Shown piece after piece: positions 1-6,032 of a stretch of DNA of 6,328 bases. Position 1 is the stretch's first letter. Each line of letters starts with the position of its first letter. Origin of the DNA: Oscillospiraceae bacterium. Lineage in GTDB: Bacteria; Bacillota; Clostridia; Oscillospirales; Oscillospiraceae. The position numbers and the translations under genes were made by a program. Where the stretch lies: contig JAFSFK010000191.1 in assembly GCA_017435245.1 (NCBI GenBank), positions 1 to 6,328 of the forward strand. The letters run 5' to 3'. The notes below the pieces were generated by a model. It saw nothing but the letters and a program-made list of their open reading frames with translations, did not search any database and was not told the DNA's origin.

Positions 1-199
1 CACCGCACCCAAAGGCTCCCCTGTGTAAGGGGAGCTGTCAAAAATCTGTGATTTTTGACTGAGGGGTTGTTCTGAAAATGTAGCAATCACGCACGTTTTT
101 CGTGACTATACCATTCCTAACAACCCCTCCGACCTCGCTTGCACTCGGCCACCTCCCCTTGCACAGGGGAGGCTTTAACGGCTCGATAAATTGGAATTT
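1..199 (-). repeat. MITE-like structured repeat, copy 1 (left end cut off by the window)
   Basis: This is an intergenic palindromic element whose reverse complement closely matches the copy at 6033-6256, differing at about one position in ten by eye. Visible stems are CTCCCCT/AGGGGAG (about 16-34), GTCAAAAATC/GATTTTTGAC (37-46 with 50-59), a long-range stem AGGGGTTGTT/AACAACCCCT (62-71 with 119-128) and CCTCCCC/GGGGAGG (about 152-172). The right end is GCTCGATAAATTGGAATTT (181-199), the same terminal motif that ends the other repeats here. No open reading frame of note lies inside it, so if mobile it must be non-autonomous. The left terminus lies outside the window. Confidence 0.85.
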
Positions 200-382
200 G
201 TTCTATCATCTCTTAACGAATAAAAGCGACAGAAAACGAAAATAAACGAAAATACATATTGCAAAACGCAAGCCGCTATGGTAAACTGGTAGCAGTGGTT
301 TTGCGGCATTGCGCCGAAGCGGAGAACCATATATCACAAGGGAAAATGCAGGCGATTTACATTGTTTTCTTTGCCGTTTCCA

Positions 383-411
383 TTGTGTGTACATCATTTA
401 TACAATACAAT
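383..411 (+). promoter_or_regulatory. Candidate sigma-A promoter for the oxidoreductase / beta-galactosidase unit
   Basis: A TTGTGT -35 box (383-388) and a TACAAT -10 box (406-411) are separated by exactly 17 bases. A second overlapping TACAAT lies at 401-406. The predicted start point is near 418, giving a leader of roughly 27 bases that ends in the ribosome site. No clear operator palindrome overlaps it. Confidence 0.55.
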
Positions 412-429
412 CTATATATTCGTTGTGAA

Positions 430-435
430 AAGGAG
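430..435 (+). promoter_or_regulatory. Ribosome binding site that fixes the oxidoreductase start
   Basis: AAGGAG sits 9 bases before the ATG at 445. It favours this start over the in-frame upstream ATG codons at 259 and 346, neither of which has a comparable site at proper spacing. Confidence 0.8.
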
Positions 436-444
436 AAATTGACT

Positions 445-1632
445 ATGGCTGAGATCCGGAAGGTAAAAACCGCTGTTGTTGGCTGCGGTATGATCAGTAC
501 CATTTATCTGAAGAATATGATCAACCTCTTCTCCATCATCGATGTGGTGGCAGTGTGCGATCTGAACGAGGCAAATGCCCGCAAGCAGGCTGAGCAGTTC
601 CATATTCCCAATGTGCTGACTCTGGATGAAGTCTGTGCATCCCAGGAGATCGAAATGGTAGTCAACCTCACCGGCCCTGCCGCCCACTACAAGGTCATCA
701 AGCAGCTGTTGCTGGCCGGCAAGCATGTGTTCACCGAGAAGCTGCTGTGCTTCGATGTGGACGAGGGCAAGGAATTGGTTGCCATTGCCAATGAGAAGAA
801 TCTGTATCTGGGTGTTGCTCCCGACACCTTCCTGGGTGCCGGACTGCAGACTGCAAGAAAGGTCATCGACTCCGGTCTGATCGGCACACCCACCTCCTGC
901 ATCGCTGCGATCAATCGTAATCAGGCGCTGAACTCCGAGGGCTATCCCTACATCCGCTACACCGGCGGTTCTTTCCCCTATGATATCGGTGTTTACTATA
1001 TGACCGCTCTGCTGAGCCTTCTGGGACCTGTGAAGAAGGTGGTCGGCTTTGCCGCACCCGCTCCCACTCACGAGGGCCGTATGTTCTGGAACGGCAACTA
1101 CGGCGAGAGCTGGGATCTCACCGGCAACAATATCCAGGCAGGTTCTCTCCTGTTTGAAAGCGGTGTACTGGGCAGCATCCACTTTGACGGCACCTCCATC
1201 GATGAAGAGCGTCCTCATTTGGTGATCTATGGCACCGAGGGCATCCTGTATCTGGGCGATCCCAACTGCTTCGACGGTATGGTCAAGCTGGTCCGTTCCG
1301 GCAGTGAGCCTGCCAAGATCCCCTTCACCCACGGCTACAAGGGATCTCCCCACTTTGGCGAGCCTGAGGGTTTCTCCGCCGGCGGTCACCGTGGCGTTGG
1401 TGCTGCAGAAATGGCTTGGAGCATCCGTCTGGGCCGTCCCCACCGTGCCAGTAAGGAGATGGGCCTGCATACACTGGAGGTCCTGGCAGGTCTGGATGTG
1501 GCAAGCAAGGAGGAGAAGGTGTACAATATGACCACTACCTTCCAGCAGCCTCGTGCGCTGCCCACCGGCTACTACACTATGGAGATGTACGGGCATCTGC
1601 GGGCAGACGCAGAGCTCTCTCTGACAAAGTAA
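445..1632 (+). CDS. Gfo/Idh/MocA-family NAD(P)-dependent oxidoreductase
   Basis: A 395-residue cytoplasmic protein of the Gfo/Idh/MocA family, whose members usually oxidise or reduce a hydroxyl on sugars, cyclitols or related compounds using NAD(P). The N-terminal Rossmann fold shows AVVGCGMIS at 10-18 (GxGxxS-type nucleotide loop) and an acidic residue ending the second strand (VAVCD, Asp39). GKHVFTEKL at 92-100 is the EKP-loop position: Lys99 is kept but the proline is Leu100. The C-terminal alpha/beta domain carries GGSFPYDIGVYY at 174-185, the DxGxH region, with Tyr184 where His is common. There is no signal peptide. The start at 445 is chosen on the AAGGAG site. The next gene, a GH2 beta-galactosidase, begins 64 bases downstream, suggesting a joint role in glycoside use. 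The substrate is unknown. Nine of its 14 arginine codons are CGT, unlike the start of the next gene. Confidence 0.92.
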   Translation: MAEIRKVKTAVVGCGMISTIYLKNMINLFSIIDVVAVCDLNEANARKQAEQFHIPNVLTLDEVCASQEIEMVVNLTGPAAHYKVIKQLLLAGKHVFTEKLLCFDVDEGKELVAIANEKNLYLGVAPDTFLGAGLQTARKVIDSGLIGTPTSCIAAINRNQALNSEGYPYIRYTGGSFPYDIGVYYMTALLSLLGPVKKVVGFAAPAPTHEGRMFWNGNYGESWDLTGNNIQAGSLLFESGVLGSIHFDGTSIDEERPHLVIYGTEGILYLGDPNCFDGMVKLVRSGSEPAKIPFTHGYKGSPHFGEPEGFSAGGHRGVGAAEMAWSIRLGRPHRASKEMGLHTLEVLAGLDVASKEEKVYNMTTTFQQPRALPTGYYTMEMYGHLRADAELSLTK

Positions 1633-1638
1633 GAAAAA

Positions 1639-1667
1639 CAAGACCTCCGGCGATCCCGGGGGTCTTG
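1639..1667. terminator. Intergenic hairpin between the two forward genes (attenuator-like or reverse-strand terminator)
   Basis: A 12-base-pair stem, CAAGACCTCCGG with CCGGGGGTCTTG, contains one T-G wobble and closes a 5-base loop (1651-1655). Read forward, no T-run follows it, so it should terminate poorly and may instead stabilise or partly attenuate the message before the beta-galactosidase gene. Read in reverse, it is followed by a run of T (complement of AAAAA at 1634-1638), the normal shape of an intrinsic terminator, which would block antisense transcription into the oxidoreductase gene. Confidence 0.6.
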
Positions 1668-1684
1668 CCTATATTCCGTTTTGC

Positions 1685-1694
1685 GAGGAAAAGG
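1685..1694 (+). promoter_or_regulatory. Ribosome binding site of the beta-galactosidase gene
   Basis: GAGG at 1685-1688 lies 8 bases before the ATG at 1697. The purine-rich tract continues to AAAGG, ending 2 bases from the start, which is too close to serve. I see no good promoter in the 64-base gap, which supports co-transcription with the preceding gene. Confidence 0.65.
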
Positions 1695-1696
1695 AT

Positions 1697-4600
1697 ATGA
1701 AGATCACAAATTACTATGAAGATCCCCGGGTGCCTTATGTAAATGCCTTGCCGGACCGGGCATACTTTATGCCCTTTGAGAGCGAGGAAAAGGCAAAATC
1801 CTGCCTCCGGGAGGAATCCGGACGGATGCAGCTTCTGAACGGCAGCTGGAAATTTAGCTGGTATCCCAGCATCGAAGCGGTGCCCGGCAGCTTTATGCTG
1901 CCGGAGTATGATCCCAGTGAGTTGGGGAATATCGATGTTCCCGGCTGTTGGCAGACCCAGGGATATGACAAGTTCCACTATACCGGCTGCAGCCATATTA
2001 TGCCCGTAGACCCGCCTTATGTGCCTGCAGACAATCCCTGCGGTACCTATGTTCGGGATTTTTGGTTCTGCAAAGACGAAACTGCGCCTGTGACGGAGCT
2101 GATTTTTGAGGGCGTGGATGCTGCTTACTATGTCTGGCTCAACGGAGCGTTTGTGGGTTACAGCGAGGTATCCCACGGTACCCGGATTTTTGATATTTCT
2201 GACCTGCTGAAAGAGGGAAAAAACCGCTTAGCGGTGCTGAATCTTAAGTGGTGCACCGGCACGTATCTGGAGATCCAGGATAAGTTCCGGATGTCCGGTA
2301 TTTTCCGGGATGTATACTTGCTGCGCCGCCCTGAGGTGCGGCTGGAGGATTTCTATATCCACCAGAATATCGCCGGGGATTATTCCGAAGCAGTACTGAA
2401 GACCGATTTTACCTTCCGGGGTGAGGGTGGAACGATGCAGGTGAAGCTTTTGGACGCAGAAGGCAATGCGGTGGATTCCGCCGAGGCCCGAATCGCTGAA
2501 GGCTGCGCAGTGGAACTGAAAATAACAGAACCCAAGCTCTGGTCTGCAGAGCGTCCTCAGCTGTATACAATGGTAATTGCACTGCCCGGGGAAGTGATCG
2601 TCCAGAAGGTGGGCATCCGCAAGATCGAGGTCATCGACGGCGTGATCCATATCAACGGCAACCGCATCCGTATCAAGGGTATGAACCGCCACGACACCGA
2701 TCCCATTACAGGGTATACCGTCACCCGGGAGCATATCCGCCGGGATCTGATTCTTATGAAGCAGAACAATGTCAACGCCCTGCGTACCGCCCATTACCCC
2801 AACAGTCCCATTGTGATCGAGATGTGCAACGAGTTGGGATTGTATGTTATGAGCGAGGCAGATTACGAAAGCCACGGCTTTATGCCCTCCGGCGGCTGGC
2901 TGCTGCCCCCTGCATTTGCCAAGAATCCCAGAGATTTCAACGGCTACCGCCATTTCTGCGGCGTGGTCAACGATGACCCGGACTGGGAGCTGACGGCTAT
3001 GGACCGGATGACAAAGAATGCGGTTATGTTTAAGAACCAGGGCAGCGTGATCTTCTGGTCCCTGGGCAATGAATCCGGCTGGGGTCAGCATCAGGAAACC
3101 GCAGCCCGGTGGATCAAGGAATATGACCCCACAAGACTGACCCATTATGAAGGTATGTACCCCAGTGACGGACGGGTTCCGGACTACTCCGATTTGGATA
3201 CGGTCAGCCGTATGTACCCCAGCATCCCCTGGATCGAAGATAAGTACGATCCCCCCACGGACAGAGAACCCACCCAGGACACCAACCGCAATTACGATAT
3301 CCACTCTGAGACCTTCTACCGCCAGGCGATGCAGAAGATCCCCTTCATTATGTGCGAATACATCCACGCAATGGGCAACAGCGCCGGTGACGCAGAGGAT
3401 TATTTCCAGCTGATGGAGAAGCATAAACGCTTTGCCGGTGGCTTTGTGTGGGAGTGGTGTGACCATGCCAAGTACGCAGGACAGGACCGCAACGGAAAGC
3501 CGATGTACCAGTACGGCGGCGACTCCGGCGAATTCCCCACTGATGGAAATTTCTGTATGGACGGAATGAATTTCCCTGACAGACGGCCCCACAGCAGCCT
3601 CATCGAGTATAAGAATGTGATCCGCCCTGTCCGTGCCCGTTGGGAACAGGTCAATCGGGTGATTGCCCTTAAGAATATGCTCAATGTGCTGGATATCAAG
3701 GACGAACTGGACATCCGCTATGAGCTGACCAGAAACGGCGAAGTGATTGCCCAGGGAGATTTGGAAGTTCCCAGCTGCGCTCCCTGGACGGAAAGTTTGG
3801 TAAAAATTGATCTGCCGATCCCTGATCAGGGTGTGTGCTACCTGCGGCTGATCTACTTGAATAAGAATGAAAATCCTGCTGTACCTGCCGGTTTCCAGCT
3901 GGGCTTCGATCAGCTGAAGGTGGATACCGCCAAGCCGGTAAGCAACCCTTGGTATCTGGGTGCACAGGGCAAGCGGCCTCTGGATGTCCACGAAACTGAG
4001 AAGGTGGTGGTGATCAGCGGCTGTTCCGACAAGGGTGAGTTTGAATATACCTTCGATAAGAAGCTGGGCACTTTCAAATATTTGAAGGTAAGGGAAAAGC
4101 AGCTCTTGGACAAGCCTATGGAGATCAACATCAGCCGTGCTCCCACGGACAACGACCGTGCCAAGGCTTTTGGAGAGGAGACCTATCTGAACTGGAAACG
4201 AGCCGGATACTTCCGGGCGAAGCCCCGGGTGTACGAATGCGCTGTGCAGCAGGAAGGGGACAGTGTCACCGTCCGTGCAAGCTTCGGCATGGCTGCTGTC
4301 TATCGTAAAAACCTGCTGGTGGGCGATGGAAAGTGGACCGTAACGCCTAACGGCGCCATTACCTTTGACTGCGATGTGAAGCGGGATCTGGACTTTGTGG
4401 ATATGCCCAGGTTCGGTCTGCGCCTGTTCGTCAAGAAGGAAATGCAGGATGTGACCTACTTTGGCTACGGTCCCACCGAGAGCTATATAGACAAGCACCA
4501 CGGCTGTTATATGGGCCTGTTTAAGACCAATGCTGAGGAACTCTTCGAGGATTATGTCCGTCCTCAGGAAAACGGCAGCCACTACAATGTGCGCTACCTC

Positions 4601-4858
4601 AATGTGGGCAAGCAGCTTGGTCTGCAGGTGATCCCCGGGGGTGACCAGTTCAGCTTTAACGTATCCAACTACACCCAGGAGTGTCTGGAAAATACGGCTC
4701 ACAATTATGAACTGATCCCCGACAGAAGCACGGTGATCTGCGTTGACTACCGGCAGGCGGGCATCGGTTCTCATAGCTGCGGGCCTGTTTTGCCGGACGA
4801 GTACCGGATCTTGGAAGAAACCTTCAATTTCACTGTAACGCTGCTCCCCAGAGCATAA
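1697..4858 (+). CDS. lacZ: Beta-galactosidase, glycoside hydrolase family 2, LacZ type
   Basis: A 1053-residue retaining glycosidase that removes terminal beta-galactose. It has the full five-domain LacZ length and no signal peptide, so it acts in the cytoplasm on imported sugar. By rough position: jelly-roll domain 1-210 (NPCG at 113, RMSGIFRD ending at Asp205), Ig-like domain 215-310, TIM barrel about 312-630, second Ig-like domain about 645-745, and C-terminal beta-sandwich about 765-1050. Active-site signatures are NRH (His332), RTAHYPN (His366), ESHG (Glu391 and His393, Mg ligands), SLGNESG (acid/base Glu459) and IMCEYIHAMGNS (nucleophile Glu554). Compared with E. coli, Trp999 corresponds to Cys1028 (GSHSCGP), Asn604 to Asp622, and the two catalytic glutamates are 95 rather than 76 residues apart. 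The fold and mechanism are therefore secure, but lactose as the true substrate is not. It is the second gene of the unit and is followed by a strong terminator. Confidence 0.95.
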   Translation: MKITNYYEDPRVPYVNALPDRAYFMPFESEEKAKSCLREESGRMQLLNGSWKFSWYPSIEAVPGSFMLPEYDPSELGNIDVPGCWQTQGYDKFHYTGCSHIMPVDPPYVPADNPCGTYVRDFWFCKDETAPVTELIFEGVDAAYYVWLNGAFVGYSEVSHGTRIFDISDLLKEGKNRLAVLNLKWCTGTYLEIQDKFRMSGIFRDVYLLRRPEVRLEDFYIHQNIAGDYSEAVLKTDFTFRGEGGTMQVKLLDAEGNAVDSAEARIAEGCAVELKITEPKLWSAERPQLYTMVIALPGEVIVQKVGIRKIEVIDGVIHINGNRIRIKGMNRHDTDPITGYTVTREHIRRDLILMKQNNVNALRTAHYPNSPIVIEMCNELGLYVMSEADYESHGFMPSGGWLLPPAFAKNPRDFNGYRHFCGVVNDDPDWELTAMDRMTKNAVMFKNQGSVIFWSLGNESGWGQHQETAARWIKEYDPTRLTHYEGMYPSDGRVPDYSDLDTVSRMYPSIPWIEDKYDPPTDREPTQDTNRNYDIHSETFYRQAMQKIPFIMCEYIHAMGNSAGDAEDYFQLMEKHKRFAGGFVWEWCDHAKYAGQDRNGKPMYQYGGDSGEFPTDGNFCMDGMNFPDRRPHSSLIEYKNVIRPVRARWEQVNRVIALKNMLNVLDIKDELDIRYELTRNGEVIAQGDLEVPSCAPWTESLVKIDLPIPDQGVCYLRLIYLNKNENPAVPAGFQLGFDQLKVDTAKPVSNPWYLGAQGKRPLDVHETEKVVVISGCSDKGEFEYTFDKKLGTFKYLKVREKQLLDKPMEINISRAPTDNDRAKAFGEETYLNWKRAGYFRAKPRVYECAVQQEGDSVTVRASFGMAAVYRKNLLVGDGKWTVTPNGAITFDCDVKRDLDFVDMPRFGLRLFVKKEMQDVTYFGYGPTESYIDKHHGCYMGLFKTNAEELFEDYVRPQENGSHYNVRYLNVGKQLGLQVIPGGDQFSFNVSNYTQECLENTAHNYELIPDRSTVICVDYRQAGIGSHSCGPVLPDEYRILEETFNFTVTLLPRA

Positions 4859-4861
4859 GAT

Positions 4862-4893
4862 AACTGCCTCCGGTTTGACCGGAGGCAGTTTTG
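4862..4893 (+). terminator. Intrinsic terminator after the beta-galactosidase gene
   Basis: A perfect 13-base-pair stem (AACTGCCTCCGGT with its complement at 4878-4890) has a 3-base TTG loop and runs into TTTT. It begins 3 bases after the stop codon and should end the two-gene message. The AA at the stem base is too short to suggest equally good termination from the reverse side. Confidence 0.9.
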
Positions 4894-4907
4894 CTGTATA
4901 TGATTTT

Positions 4908-5189
4908 AAATTCCGGTTTATCGGCCGGGATGCCCCGGCAGGCAATGCGTGCACAGTACGGTAATAAACGATATATTTACGCTCGGTATCGTCACATCTT
5001 CAATTTTCGGTTTATGGAGCAACCCCTGTAGGGGCGGCCATTGGCCGTCCGCATGATTTGTGAAACAAATCATAATCGCCGCAAGGCGATAAATGATTAT
5101 TTCCTTCGGAAATTCCAATAATTTGCGTGCAAATTATTGGACGGACGAGCGATGCTCGCCCCTACAAGCTCATCGATAAACTGGAATCT
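4908..5189. repeat. Composite MITE-like repeat between the convergent genes
   Basis: The left end AAATTCCGGTTTATCGGCC (4908-4926) and the right end GCTCATCGATAAACTGGAAT (5168-5187) are variants of the terminal motif on the flanking repeats. A third, degenerate left-type end lies inside at about 5002-5020 (AATTTTCGGTTTATGGAGC). The interval is therefore probably two elements, or one partly deleted element next to another. The 4927-5000 segment shows little beyond the stem GCCGGG/CCCGGC (4924-4929 with 4934-4939). No coding capacity is apparent. The right end overlaps the stop codon of the metallo-hydrolase gene. Confidence 0.75.
5027..5166. repeat. Nested hairpin-array element with TGTAGGGGCG ends
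   Basis: This element is bounded by the exact inverted pair TGTAGGGGCG (5027-5036) and CGCCCCTACA (5157-5166). It contains consecutive short stems: CGGCCA/TGGCCG around 5035-5047, ATGATTTG/CAAATCAT (5053-5060 with 5066-5073), ATCGCC/GGCGAT with a GCAA loop (5075-5090), ATTTCC/GGAAAT (5099-5113), CCAATAATTTGC with its complement around a 2-base loop (5115-5140), and GAGC/GCTC near 5147-5156. Almost every base lies in or beside a stem. I see no reading frame inside. It could act as a bidirectional transcript-end structure between the convergent genes. Confidence 0.75.
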
Positions 5190-5973
5190 ATACTTTTATT
5201 ACTGAGCCGGTGGTGATGGCATTCAGCTGTGTTCCCATAATGGGCTTCATAAAATCATATGCGGCAGTGCCGGTGCAGTGACCGGTATAGTAGACGGTGG
5301 GGTGCTGCAGCAGTTCCTGTGCCGAATCCGTCAGCCGCCGGGCATCTGTTTGGGGGGTAAGCTTCATAAAATGAAAGCCTCCGATGAGCACATCCGGACG
5401 GAAATGGGCGGCAATATTCAAGATCCCTCTGTGGGAACAGCCGCTGAAGCAGAAACGCTTTCCGTCTTCCTCAATGATGAGATACTGCTCGTGGCGAAAG
5501 TCCTCGGGGTGAAGTCCTCCGCTTTCCAGAAGCGTCAGTCCGGCAGGATCGATGGGATGGGGAAGAGGAATGCTGCCGCTTTCCAGCGTGATCCCCGGTG
5601 CGATTTGGGTCGTATTTTCTGCAAAAACGAAACGGGGGATATCCAAAAGACGCTCGTCCAAACCGATATATTTTTCGCTGCCGTTGTAGTGGGGCATAAA
5701 AGCATTCCGGCTTACATACACAGGAGCGGTTTTATTGATCTCCAAAAACCGTTTCAATCCGCCGCCGTGGTCGTAATGTCCGTGGGAGAGGACAGCGAAA
5801 TCTACCTTGGCAAGGTTTATGCCCAGTTTTTTCGCATTATCGGCAAAGGCATCTGTCTGTCCGGCATCAAAAAGAATACGGTGGTCATTTGTTTCAATGT
5901 ACAGGCTCAGACCGTGTTCACAGCACAGGTCCTCCCGGCAGGTGGTGTTTTCTATCAGTGTCACGATGCGCAT
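5188..5973 (-). CDS. Metallo-beta-lactamase-fold hydrolase, MJ0301/COG1237-like
   Basis: A 261-residue cytoplasmic metallo-hydrolase, full length for its family. The N-terminus has the subfamily's ENTT...EHGLSLYIE pattern (8-27) and ILFDAGQTDAF (33-43). Metal-binding motifs are LSHGHYDHGGG at 62-72 (His64, His66, Asp68, His69), CSHRG with His181, GGFH with His201 and TGHCTG with His232. Relatives are often labelled 7,8-dihydropterin-6-yl-methyl-4-(beta-D-ribofuranosyl)aminobenzene 5'-phosphate synthase, but that function is established for archaeal methanopterin synthesis and should not be assumed here. The substrate is unknown. It starts at the ATG complementary to 5971-5973, 7 bases after AAGGAGG, and is transcribed from its own promoter. 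It converges on the beta-galactosidase gene. Its TAG stop (5188-5190) overlaps the end of the adjacent repeat, though the closing GSVIKV looks like a normal family C-terminus. Confidence 0.93.
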   Translation of the reverse strand: MRIVTLIENTTCREDLCCEHGLSLYIETNDHRILFDAGQTDAFADNAKKLGINLAKVDFAVLSHGHYDHGGGLKRFLEINKTAPVYVSRNAFMPHYNGSEKYIGLDERLLDIPRFVFAENTTQIAPGITLESGSIPLPHPIDPAGLTLLESGGLHPEDFRHEQYLIIEEDGKRFCFSGCSHRGILNIAAHFRPDVLIGGFHFMKLTPQTDARRLTDSAQELLQHPTVYYTGHCTGTAAYDFMKPIMGTQLNAITTGSVIKV

Positions 5974-5980
5974 AGATTCG

Positions 5981-5987
5981 CCTCCTT
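5981..5987 (-). promoter_or_regulatory. Ribosome binding site of the metallo-hydrolase gene
   Basis: The complement of 5981-5987 reads AAGGAGG, a full consensus, 7 bases before the ATG. It fixes the start at 5973. Confidence 0.9.
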
Positions 5988-5994
5988 TTTTTCT

Positions 5995-6023
5995 ATTATA
6001 AATTCCTCCCGGCAGAAAATCAA
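5995..6023 (-). promoter_or_regulatory. Near-consensus sigma-A promoter of the metallo-hydrolase gene
   Basis: On the reverse strand TTGATT (6023-6018) and a perfect TATAAT (6000-5995) are 17 bases apart. Transcription should start near 5988, leaving a leader of only about 15 bases that is little more than the ribosome site. The repeat at 6033-6256 begins about 10 bases upstream of the -35 box. Confidence 0.8.
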
Positions 6024-6032
6024 TAACCCGTC

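Larger units (their letters stand above)
200..444 (+). other. Regulatory gap upstream of the oxidoreductase gene
   Basis: This 245-base AT-rich stretch has no convincing gene of its own. From left to right it holds a perfect tandem decamer (AAACGAAAAT at 234-243 and 244-253), a small inverted repeat TTGC-5-GCAA (259-271), and a segment at 273-331 that can fold in more than one way: CCGCT/AGCGG at 273-277/318-322 enclosing small hairpins, or TATGGT/ACCATA at 277-282/326-331. The promoter candidate (383-411) and ribosome site (430-435) follow. The reading frame of the downstream gene is open back to 259, but I consider this incidental. Confidence 0.5.

Noticed and set aside
1..199. CRISPR array, riboswitch or integron attC site in the structured repeat.
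   Set aside because: There are no regularly spaced direct repeats with spacers, no match to a riboswitch core I know, and no attC core sites. Inverted ends plus a second inverted copy fit a MITE-like element better.
259..271. TTGC-5-GCAA inverted repeat as a catabolite-repression or LacI-type operator.
   Set aside because: The central bases do not fit the cre consensus spacing, the half-sites are only 4 bases, and it is over 100 bases from the predicted promoter.
259..444. In-frame N-terminal extension of the oxidoreductase, including a hydrophobic stretch (about 348-420) that could look like a membrane anchor.
   Set aside because: Family members begin just before the Rossmann strand, the best ribosome site is at 430-435, and the predicted promoter lies inside the extension. 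The hydrophobicity comes from T-rich intergenic DNA.
412..1641. A 409-codon open frame antisense to the oxidoreductase gene.
   Set aside because: It mirrors a well-supported gene and shows no domain pattern. Its His/Gln/Ala-rich composition is typical of antisense translation.
2228..4954. A 908-codon open frame antisense to the beta-galactosidase gene.
   Set aside because: It lies opposite a gene with complete GH2 signatures, has no recognisable motif, and its length follows from the codon bias of the forward gene.
4927..5000. A possible small gene or RNA in the left part of the composite repeat.
   Set aside because: There is no start with a ribosome site, no sustained frame and no promoter. 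Only one 6-base-pair stem is visible.
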